Positions 23,205 through 34,000 of a DNA stretch of 64,000 bases are shown piece after piece (the stretch's first letter is position 1; each line of letters opens with the position of its first letter). This stretch comes from Liriodendron chinense (Eukaryota > Streptophyta > Magnoliopsida > Magnoliales > Magnoliaceae), in contig ML058552.1 in NCBI GenBank assembly GCA_003013855.2, positions 3,639,501 to 3,703,500 on the forward strand, given 5' to 3'. The translations under genes and the position numbers were made by a program. Under the pieces are notes generated by a model. That model was not told where the DNA came from. It searched no databases and was given only the letters and a program-made list of their open reading frames with translations.

Positions 23205-23720
23205 CCGGTTACCGAATCGAACCCCCCTCCAGGTGGGAACGGGCAGCTTCTTTGAGTGGGCATCGTGATGTATGGGTCTCATCCACACCGTCCATCCATT
23301 GTTACGTGGAATTTTATGGATTAGGACCAAAATTTGGGCAGTTCGAAGGCTCAGTGGGCCACACCACAGAAGCATTAGTGATAATGATTCTCACCGTTGA
23401 AACTTTCCTAGGGCCCATCGAGATATTTATTTGCCATCCAACCTATTCACAGAGTCACATAGATCTAGATGAAGAGAAAACAGAAATATAAACTCAATCC
23501 AAAACTTCGGTGGCCCCCAATAATTTTTCAACGGTAAGATTTTAATCCCCATTGTATGGTCCACCTATGTCTTGGATCTGCCCAAATTTTGGTCCTATCT
23601 CATAAAATGCCACGGAAAAATGGATGGACGGTGTGGATGAAACCCATACATCACGGTGGCCATCAAAGCAGCTGCCCGTTCCCAGCTGTAGACGGGCGGG
23701 GGTAGGACGCAATCCGCATT
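23205..23720. mobile_element. Complete foldback element, best copy in the window
   Basis: Two long arms are inverted copies of each other. GGTGGGAACGGGCAGCTTCT (from 23232) pairs with AGCAGCTGCCCGTTCCCAGC (to 23684), and CATCGTGATGTATGGGTCTC (from 23261) pairs with AAACCCATACATCACGGTGG (to 23659). The arms meet near 23460 (CACAGAGTCACATAGAT). Arms of about 220-250 bp with a minimal centre define a foldback or long-TIR MITE. No transposase is present and the outermost bases are uncertain. The element ends about 40-60 bp before the TATA-like box of the host gene. Confidence 0.8.
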
Positions 23721-23754
23721 CAACCGAATCTCCTCAACCATTTCCCCGAATCCT

Positions 23755-23820
23755 TCCTTCTTTAAATACCCCATCAAGCTGTTTCAACTCCTCCATACTT
23801 TCTCTCTCTTCTCTCGAGCT

Positions 23821-23864
<44 letters not shown>

Positions 23865-23873
23865 CCACTGGCC
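23755..23873 (+). promoter_or_regulatory. NADK1: Probable core promoter and 5' leader of the NAD kinase gene
   Basis: A TATA-like TTTAAATA lies at 23761-23768. The expected start of transcription is about 30 bp downstream, near 23795. The leader is pyrimidine-rich and contains a (TC)18-19 microsatellite at 23825-23862, common in plant 5' leaders and sometimes bound by GAGA-type (BPC) factors. The start codon context is ACTGGCCATGTC. Confidence 0.55.
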
Positions 23874-23900
23874 ATGTCTCCCCGCGAGCTGATTTCAAGC
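23874..23900 (+). CDS. NADK1: NADK1 exon 1 (coding part)
   Basis: ATG at 23874 opens nine codons (MSPRELISS), followed by GTACGA as a possible splice donor at 23901. It ends in phase 0 and exon 2 starts in phase 0, so the join is compatible. The MSP- start resembles other plant NADK1 N-termini as I recall them, but so short an exon could be misplaced. The TATA-like box and CT leader upstream are the main support. Confidence 0.5.
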
Positions 23901-24978
23901 GTACGAAACTCTCCTTTCTTGAATTTTTCTTGATCTTGATCTCTACCTGATTCGTCTTTGTATTAATCCTGTCTATTAAGTAGGTTTTATGTGTTGGATT
24001 AGTAATTTGTTCATGAAAATAATGAAATTCAACACATTTCCAAATTTGATTCAAATTCTGGTCTTGAGCTATGAATGACTCTGTAAAGAATTTGTTGGGT
24101 TCGCAAAATTCTTATGAGAAAGGAGATATCATATTGAAGAATATGTTTGAAATATCAAAGAGTCGCATACTTTATCAGGCATGTATCACGATCTCTCCAA
24201 TCAGTGAAGTGGGCGGCTCCACGATCTATCTCATCAGTGAAATGGACCCATATGGTCTGTAACAATAGTTAGTTGGCACTCAAGCAACTATTCGAAGAAG
24301 GATAAGCTAAAAAATACTTATTTTTAGGCCACTTTTTGGCTACTAAATGATGGCTGAATAACATGAACTTGGTTCAGTTGGAAATCTTATTAAGGAAATC
24401 TTATTAACTTTTAAATGAGCTCAATATCATGGGATTTTGTTATGAACTGGGTTAATTATGGTCGATTCATGGAAGCATTGTATGGTTCTTATAGGATTTG
24501 GGGTATTTTACTCATTATTGATAATGTTAGGATTAGTTTAATGGATATGAGAATTAGATTTGGGCTTTGAGTTTGACACGCACAAAATTTGTAGATGCCA
24601 GATGGATGAATTGTGAATGTTATAGTTTGTTTGATTTTTTCCCCTAATCCTACAATTGGATTGTTTTGGGGGTGCAATGCTCTTATTGGTGGAGTAGTTC
24701 AATAGGAAGTTCTAGGATTTTTTGTCAATTTCGTATTGCCTTGATTCATCTATCTTGCATCAGTTTTTCCTATTAGGGCAAGTTTAACTACTTCGTATGG
24801 ATTTGATGTCACCAAACACTACGGATTTACAACCGTTGATTTTAATATCAACTTGTTGATTGTAGTCAACCTATGTAATAGACTATTAGATAGCACTTGT
24901 TTGTAATCAACTTATGTAATTGTCCATTACATTGCGCCTGTGGGAGTTTTGTGTTCTCATTGCCGGTCCCCAGCCCAA

Positions 24979-25013
<35 letters not shown>

Positions 25014-28000
25014 GCGTCAAGTTGGTAGTTGGCATCAAACTTATGCTATAACTTTCATCATGAATTTAAACAACATAACATTCCAAACACATGCTAGGGC
25101 ATTCCCTATAAGTGACAAGTTGCATCAGAACTTGGGTGTAGTGAGAAATGAGGCAAGGGTTGGCTAGGGCGTCGACTAGAAGCGATACACTACAACAAAG
25201 CCTGGTTGCTATGAGAAGTAGGCAAGGGTTCCCACGCCATTCTGGATGCACGTGGGTAAAGAAGCTAGTCTAGGTGAATAAGATTCATCTTGCCACATGG
25301 AATAAATGACATTGGCAGGTAACTGTATAGATGTAGGTACGATAAAACGAGGAAGAGTAAACATTACTTGCATTTGGGAGAACAAGTGGAGAGGGGCAAA
25401 AAAAGTAGAGAAATTGATGGACATAAACTTCAATATATATGAAAGGACAACAATAGAAATGTGGTAAGGATAGTGGTAGATAAAGATTTAAGGGATAAAC
25501 TTGTAGATGTTAGTAGAGTAAGTCATATTATTTTATTAATAAAGCTTGTATTAGGAGAGGAGATAATTAATGTTAGTAGTGCAGATGCACCACAAGCAGC
25601 ATTAGAGGATAGAATTAAGAGATAGTTATGGAAGGATATGGACTAATGCAAGGATTTTCAAACGAAGAGAGGATTTTTGTAGGAGGAGACTGATGTGGAC
25701 ATCAAGCCCTTTAGGGTTTATTAGTGTAGAGGCGAGTGACACCTATATCTTTACGGCTCGATGATGACGGGCCTGGATCGTTCGTGATGACTTGAGGAGC
25801 ATCGAAGACCTTACACATGTAGTCCGAGACATTTAAGAAGACCCCACCTTGGGAAGACATGTGTAAGTTGCTTGGAGGAGATGATCGGACCGTTGGATTG
25901 CGATGATGATGTGATCGGACCGTTGGTTCGTCGTGGCCCACTTTCATCACACCATCATCGCAGCCCATCGGGCGTCTTAGATTTGAGTTTATTTTATGCA
26001 CTTTTACTTATTTGAGTTTTGGGTTAGTGTGCGTACGTTTTTTTGGTGCAAATATCTTTTTTTTTTTAAATTTTTGTTAGTAGGGGTATTTTGGTAATTA
26101 TGTTAATTTCGAATTTTATAAGGGTGTTGCCCTAAACCGTTTTCATGATGCTATTGATTATTGATTAAGAAAAGCTTGGTGGCTCCTCTTCCTCTTCTCC
26201 TTCTCTTTGTGGATCTTCATCTTCTTTCCCAATCTTCTTCTTTCTTCTTCCCTCCTTCTTCCAACTTTCTTTTAAGGTAATTCCTTTTCTTCCCTCTTTC
26301 TTCTAAACTTATTTTCTCTCATTATCCGCAACCCTAAAATATGAGAATTAATCCCTAAACCCATTTCTCACAGATTTTCATTCCCTAATCCGAGAAATCC
26401 TTTGATCTCCCGGACTAGTGAATCCCATTGTACGTTTGGATTATAACCATGCAAGATCGGGTGGTTTCATCCCTCGCCGGATCCAATCCACGCAATACTT
26501 GAAATCCTTACTACGTGGTTGTGATGATGGCCCCTTTTAATGCATGTTTCCCTTATATTTTTCTTGATTATGATGATAGTTGTTGAATGTTTAATTTAGA
26601 TTGTTTGGAGTTTTTATTATTATTCTTTTATTATTCCACTGGGTTAATTGTGCTCATGAACATGCTTCATAATTAGGGCATCCTGCATCAAATTTTGGTA
26701 TCAAAGCTTAGGGTTTTGCATGGTTGTGTCTAGATCGAGTTATCAACCTAGGGTTTCACTTTAGGTCAGTTTTAGAAATTTTTCAGATTTAGAAAGTTTC
26801 CAAAAGTAGAAACTTTTCATTTTTAGAAAGTTTTCAGATTTGGAAAATTTCCAAATTTAGGTCGAAGTGTCCAGATTTAGTGTTTTCTAGACTTAGAAAG
26901 TCTGATTTTTGAAATTTGCTATTTTAAAATTTTTTTTCATTTTTGGAAAGTTTCCAAATTTAGAAAAATTCCTAAATTAGAACATTCTGGTTTGGTGAGT
27001 CAAGGGTTACGAAGTTTGTCAGTTCATGCTTCATCATAGGATTAGATTCATATCATTCACATTGTGAGTCATCCAGTCTATAAAGTCGAGTGTAGGAAGA
27101 ACCTAGGACAAGTCCTTCGTTGTGTGCCCATTCGTTCTGGTTATGGTTTTGGATTACACATAACCACCATGAATCAGGATCAGATTCTGGAGGCTTTGGC
27201 CGCCATATCCCAATGTCTAGATAACATTGAAAACCAGTTTAGAAAATCCTTTCAGAATCTCATCAACAAATAAGAGGCATTCAACCAGGCTAGCCTCGGC
27301 TATGGAAAAGATGATCAACATCATGCCTTGGTGAATGGCAAGTTGGAAGGGTCCAAACATGATGTTTATGGAGTGGAAGAGTACATGCCTGGCATCGATA
27401 GTGATGAAATGGAAGAAATTGAGGCATTGCTCACAATCGTTGAGAATGACGAAGTGTGTGCTAGTGATGAAAAGGTCGAAGAGATTGAGACTGCACCACT
27501 TCCAGATGTTATGTGTGACTTAAGTGATGTAGATTCTCAATCTAAGTCTCTTACCATAATGCACACGAATGAATTTGAAAAGGAGACTAGTGAGGATACG
27601 ATGGTAGACACCCACATGACTTTTGATATCCTACCAGATGATTTATTGGATGAATTTTCACCCAAATGGGACATTCAACACCCAATCGATCTTGTCCTTG
27701 GGTCGATACTATCAAGCTTTCCTCCATACCAGGTGAACCCTGCAGAACATGTAGAAATGCAACGTCAATTTGATAAACTTCTCAGGGAAGAATTTAATTA
27801 GGAAAGTTTGAGTTGGAGTTTTGTTTTGTGTGCCATGCCTGCCCTTTTCACTTCCAAAAACAATGGCATGTGGCGCACGTGCGGGCACATTCTGGTCGTC
27901 CACAAAATCTTAGTGCGATGTAATCACGGCATGATGGATGTGATGGTCAGCATAATGGCCAATGTCAAGATCTGTTCAAAACTTGGTATCAAAAGTTTGT

Positions 28001-31000
28001 GTTCTCAAGTATTGGGATACCTGAACATCATTTTTGTTTATAACACTTATAATGAGAAATTATGTGTCACCCACGAGAAGAGTCCTTTTGATATGGTTGT
28101 TTATTTTCATAAGGTTGTTTATTTCGAGTCCGTTGTTTCGAGAGTCCATTAATTTCATTCATGCCTGTCTCCTATAAATCGTCAGAGTCAGCTGATGCAT
28201 TTGCCCGCCACATTCATGATTTGCATTCATATAGTAGAAAGCGGATAAATGTAGGCAATGAGAGTTACAAACAGTCAGCTGACTTACATTGTAAGGTACA
28301 AGAATTTCATGAGGGAAATTATGTAATGGTACGGATAAGGCCAGAGTGGTTTCCTCAGGGTGCCGCTAGAAAATTACAAGCTCGCAGTGCTGGACCATTC
28401 AAAGTATTGCGGAAAATTGGGTCTAATGCGTACCAAATGGACCTTCCACTTAACATGAGGATTAATTCAACAATCAATGTGGAAGATCTAGTCCTTTTTC
28501 TGAATCCTTCCATAAACTATTCTCCCCATTCATGGCCATATTCTGAGTTTTCTTCCCAGCCTGTTCCACCCATCCCAACTTTAGTTGAGCAAAAAGAAGA
28601 AATTGAAGGGATTGTGGATGAGGAGATCGTATCCACTCAAGATGAAGTCTTCCAGCGATATCTTGTTAAATGGAAGAACAAGCCACCATCCGATTCTACA
28701 TGTCTCCAGACATGTTGGAGAAGCACCAGAGCTTTATCTTGCCAGAGTTGAGCTCTTCTCAGCCAAGGAGAATGATGCGGACATCAAGCTTTTTAGGATT
28801 TATCAGCTTAAGAGATGAGTAACACCTATATCTTTATGGCTCGATGATGACGGGCCTGGATCGTTCGTGACGACTTGAGGAGCATCGAAGACCTTACACA
28901 TGTAGTCTGAGACATTTGAGAAGATCCCACCTTGGGAAGACATGTATAAGTTGCTTGGAGGAGATGATTGGATCGATGGATCGTGATGATGATGTGATCG
29001 GACCGTTGGTTCGTCGTGACCCACTTTCATCACACCATCATTGGAGCCCATTAAGCATCTTAGATTTGAGTTTATTTTATGTACTTTTACTCATTTGAGT
29101 TTTGGGTTAGTGTGTGCACGTTTTTTCATGCAAATGTATTTTTTTTAATTTTTTATTAGTAGGGTATTTTGGTAATTATGCTAATTTCGAATTTCCTTAC
29201 TATGTGGTTGTGATGATGGCCCCCTTTTATTGCATGTTTCTCTTATATTTTTCTTGATTCTGATGATAGTTGTTGAATGTTTAATTTGGATTGCTTGATT
29301 TATTCCGCTGAATTTTATGTCTGATACATGCATGAAAGTTTAGGCCGTCCTAGATCAGAGACTTAAATGGTCATGTAGAAAAGAAATTGGAGAATATAAG
29401 AGCATACATGGAGGATATAGTTTTGGAAGAAGAAATGGGATGTGGGATGCTATCTTAATTTCGCTATGGCATACTGATACAATCTAGTTGTAGCAAACAC
29501 ATACTTCAAAAAGAGAAATGACATCTAATAACTTTCAAAAGTGGATCGTATACACGCTAAATAGATTTCTTTCTACTTAGGAAAAAACAACCAATATTGT
29601 AAGGATTGTAAGGTTATACTAAGAGAGTTTGACTATGGAATATAGTTTAATAGTTATGAATGTACATTACGAGAATGAAGAAAGTGAGTGGAATTAATAG
29701 GTGTCCAAAACTTAAGTGGTGGAATTTAAAAGGAGAGAACAATGTTGTCCGGAAATAAATTGATGGAAGAAGGAAGGTCGAATGTTGAGGAAAAAGTAAA
29801 ATGTTATAAGGATGAGATGGTTAGGTGAATTAAGAAAGTGGCAAAAGATATTTTAGAAGTATTTGGAGGAAAAGCCAATAGTATAAGAAAACTTGATGAT
29901 AGAATGACGATATATAAAAGAGTATTCACGAGAAACATTTATGTTTCAAAGGATGGGAAGAGACTAGGAAAGATGAAAATTTTAAGGAATATAGAAATCC
30001 TCAAAAAATTGCCTAAGAAAGCAGTAAGTGAGGCTAAACTTAAGGCTTCCATGATTATCACAATAGATTGGAGCTGAGAATGTGAGAAAGATGTCTTCAA
30101 ACTTTAAAAAATGAGAGAGAGGAAGGGTAGGGACCTAGATCATGTTAGTTGCATTAAGAGCGACAACCAGAGGGTATTAGTAAAGGACAATGAGATCAAT
30201 GAAAGGTGGAGAAGCTGTTTTCAGAACTTGTTAAATGACAACCACTTTGAGAGCATCGAGATAGAAGGAATCATGAAATCAAATGATGTTGGAGATCGTT
30301 GATACTTTCATAAATGCCCGACAAAAGTACAATATCCTATGATTTACAATTTGTGTTTTAAGTCAAATCTTAGGAAAAATGATTTAATCCGACTTAAATC
30401 CCTATTTGAACGAATCCTACGATTCTAAGATTTGAATCCTTCGATTTCTGATTCAATTATTGATTTACGATTCAAATTATAATTGTTCTCTTCTTTTTTA
30501 AAATTTATGTGGCTTCCATATTATGCTTTTAAACTGGTGTGGGCTTCAAGAATATTTTAAAACAGCTCAATTGTTTATTTTATTTTCTATAAGAGATTAA
30601 GCAATGAGTCTTTCTTCAACCTTAAATTGTGGAGCTTTTTTTTATTTTAATTTTTATGATTTCTTACCCCTTAATTTGTCAAGATGCCAAATTAATCTAT
30701 CGATTTATTTGGAATGTTTCTATGGATGTCTGTGATTGTATTGACCTATATGTATTATGGTAATGGTTTGGATAATTGGATTTGACTTCAACTTAAAGAT
30801 TTCGCTTTTTCTTCTCATGTTATCTTGAATTCAAGTTGTGTTTTTCTAGGGTTTCATTATGTGATTTTAGAGTCAAAGGTTTATTTGATTTTTCATATAA
30901 TAATGAAAGCTTATTAATAGATTTGTTTTGAAGGCCAAATTAAACTTTATGACTTCGACTTTGAAACATGACAGGATTTATGCTTTGAGGGGAACATTAC

Positions 31001-34000
31001 TTCGAAGTCCATCAAGTTGGTGCAATGCTTTTTTGGGTTTAAGTTGATATGTTAATTATGCAAATATATCTTCTCTATGAGACTTGAAATTGATGATTGG
31101 GCACAATTTTGAAAAACATTTTCTTTTGAGTTCCCAGGGTTTAGAATTTTTTTTTTTTTTTTTTTTTTTGAGTTTTTGGAAGATCATTTTAGACTTCTAA
31201 TCATCTCAATCTCTTGATAAATGTTATTCTTTAATTTGCAGTCTAGATTTTCAACTTAAAGTTTTGATAATATCTTTATAAAAACCTTTTAACAATGAAA
31301 TGATCACATTTAGGTTGAGTTTTATTAAAATAAATGTTAAACAATGCGTGGTAGAAGATATTCTACAATAACCTACAAATTATGATGTGGAATGATAGAA
31401 TAATGAACATTTGATTGTATCCTATTTTTTAGATTTTATGAATATTATTTCAAATTTCTTATATATTTTGTGTAAAAGATTATAAAAATCCTATGATTTT
31501 ACAAGTTGCAATTTCAATCCTTTTGTGATTTTACGATCTGATTTGACTTCCAAAAAATTGGTTCCATGATTTTACTTGGACTTTAAAAATTACTTGTTTT
31601 CTTGGGAAGTTTCTGAGGTGGTGATATGGATCAACTTGTGTTCTGACACGTTTTGACAACATGGGGCCTCGGAATTGTAGATTTCCAACAGAAGAAAGAA
31701 AGAGGAGTTTTGAGAGAGAGAAGAAGAGAGGTTAGGTCTCAAAACCTAATCCTCCAATTTTTATTATAATAGGGCTTATTTGCCTTTTACAACTTACTGC
31801 CTTAGAGAAGAGGAAATAACATAAAATCCCTTATGTTTCAACACTCCCCCTCAAGTTGGTGCGTGAATATCTATCATGGCCAACTTGCCAGAAATCTCAC
31901 GAAGAGTAGTGGAATTTAGAGCCTTTGTAAATATATCTGCCAATTGATCTGAAGAACGAACGAAGGGTGTGGAAAGTTCTCCTGAAGCAATCTTCTCTCG
32001 AACGAAATGGATATCAACCTCAATATGTTTAGTCCTCTCATGAAAAATTGAGTCTGAAGTGATATGAATGGCTGCTTGGTTGTCATAATAGAGAGGAATG
32101 GTTAGAGTCAGAGAATGAATCTAACTCTTTCATGATGGACTTTAACCAAAGTAGCCGCATGTCCCATAAGTAATAGCTCTGTATTCTACCTCTGCACTTG
32201 ACCTGGAGCCCATAGGTTGTTTCTTACTTCTCCAAGTCACCAGGTTTCCTCCTGCAAAAGTACAATATCCAGACGTAGATTTTCTATCTGTAGAGCAACC
32301 TGCCCAATCTGTATCTGAGAAACCACATACATTCACATGCTCATGATTTTTGTACAAAATTCCTCGACCTGGACACGTCTTTAAGTATCTTAGGATATGA
32401 TGAACTGCCTCCAAGTGAGGCTTCTTGGGAGAATATATGTATCGACTCACAAAACTCACTTCTTGAGTAATATCTGGCCTTGTGATTGTCAAATAAATCA
32501 ATTTCCCAACTAGTCTCTGATACATGCCAGTGTTTTTAAGCTTGTCACCTATGTCTGCATGCAGTGAGTGTTTCTGCTCCATGGGGGAAGGCGCTGGTTG
32601 AGAACCCAACTTTCTTGTCTCCTTGAGAAGATCAAGGGTATATTTTCTCTGAGAAATGAAGATGCCCTTTGATGAGCAGGCCACCTCAATTCTCAGAAAA
32701 TATCGCAGATAACCCAAGTCTTTCATTTCAAACTCCTTGCTTGGTTGATGTTTGGTTTGTTGGATGAATTGCAAGTCATCACCAATAAGGACAATGTCGT
32801 CCACATACACAAGCAGAATAGTTCTTCCCTCTGGGCGTGAATGAATGAACACTGTATGATATGTTTGGCAGCGCTTGAACCCAAAGGAGAGAACTGCAGA
32901 ACTAAATTTTGCAAACCAAGCTCTGAGAGACTATTTTAAACCATACAAAGCCTTTTTCAGCTTACACACCTTTCCTGACTCCCCTTTAAGCTGAAAACCA
33001 GGGGGAAGGTCCATGTACACCTCCTCAGTCAGATGACCATTTAGAAAAGCATTCTTGACATCCAATTGGAACAGAGGCCAATCCAGGTTAGCCGCTAGAG
33101 AAAGGATGAGACGAACAGAATTGAGTTTTGCCACAGGAGAAAAAGTCTCAGTATAATCAACTCCAAAAAGTTGAGTGTAGCCCTTAGCCACCAGTCGAGC
33201 TTTGTATCTTTCTACAGTACCATCTGCACGATATTTGATGGAGAAGACCCATTTACAACCAACTGTCTTCTTCCCAAGAGGTAGAGAGATAACATCCCAT
33301 GTACCACTCTTGTGTAGAGCTTCTATCTCGGCTTCCATAGCTTGTTTCCAAGCAGGTACTACCAAAGCATCATGAATAGATCTGTGAATAGTATGAGAAG
33401 ATATAGCTGTTAAGAAGGAACAATAGGATGATGACAAGGACTCATAACACAGAAAATTTGATATAGGATGCAAAACTGGATGATGACTACGAGTGCGAGT
33501 TGCAACAGGAGAGGAAGAGGTACCTGAGGTTAGAGTTGGATCTATTGCCACGGATTGAACTTGAGTTGGTCTTACCCGCTGACGAACATAGGTAATGAGT
33601 TTCTTCGGTTCACTAGTAGCCGGTGGAGTGACCAATGTAGGTAATGGAAGAGTAGGTGAGGAAGAGCCAGGTTCGACATTAGCAGTGTAGAAAGCACGAT
33701 TCTCAAGAAAGGTGCATCCATGGAAACATAAAGCTTCCTGCATGTGGGATCATAGCACCTATACCCCTTATGTTGCATAGAATATCCAATGAAGATACAT
33801 TTAATTGCTCTGCAGTCAAGTTTGTTTCTGGAAGGACTAAAGTTATGGACAAAACAAACACACCCAAACACATGAGGGATAATATGGAATAATGGTGAGG
33901 ATGAAACTAGGATGTGCATTGGGATTTTCCCTTGAAGGACACGGGTTGGAAACCGATTAATCAAGAAATAGGCCGTTAGAACTGCGGCTAACCAATATGA

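Larger units (their letters stand above)
25691..29357 (+). mobile_element. Internally deleted chromovirus (Ty3-gypsy)
   Basis: LTRs at 25691-26690 and 28773-29357 are flanked by exact GAGAC duplications (25686-25690 and 29358-29362). A tRNA-Met-type primer-binding site follows the left LTR, and a purine tract (CCAAGGAGAA) precedes the right LTR. The interior is about 2.1 kb: a gag start, the N-terminal edge of reverse transcriptase, then directly the C-terminal end of integrase and a chromodomain. The catalytic cores of RT, RNase H and integrase have been lost. Confidence 0.85.
24950..30302 (+). mobile_element. RTE-type LINE, split by a chromovirus
   Basis: The left end near 24955 reads TGCCGGTCCCCAGCCCAAGG, then a poly(G) run and GGGTTGCGTCAAGTTGG, the usual 5' region of plant RTE-like LINEs. 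From about 25440 decayed endonuclease sequence is readable (DKLVDVSRVSHIILLIKLVL, SADAPQAALEDRIKR). It breaks at 25690 and resumes at 29363 (GEYKSIHGGYSFGRRNGMWD, HLITFKSGS). It continues through the linker (CPKLKWWNLKG) to the pre-RT region (30107-30302). The core of reverse transcriptase and the 3' tail are missing. Confidence 0.75.

Noticed and set aside
24071..24262. Open frame at 24071-24262 as a possible NADK1 exon
   Set aside because: It has no similarity to the NADK1 N-terminus and no convincing acceptor and donor pair in the right phase.
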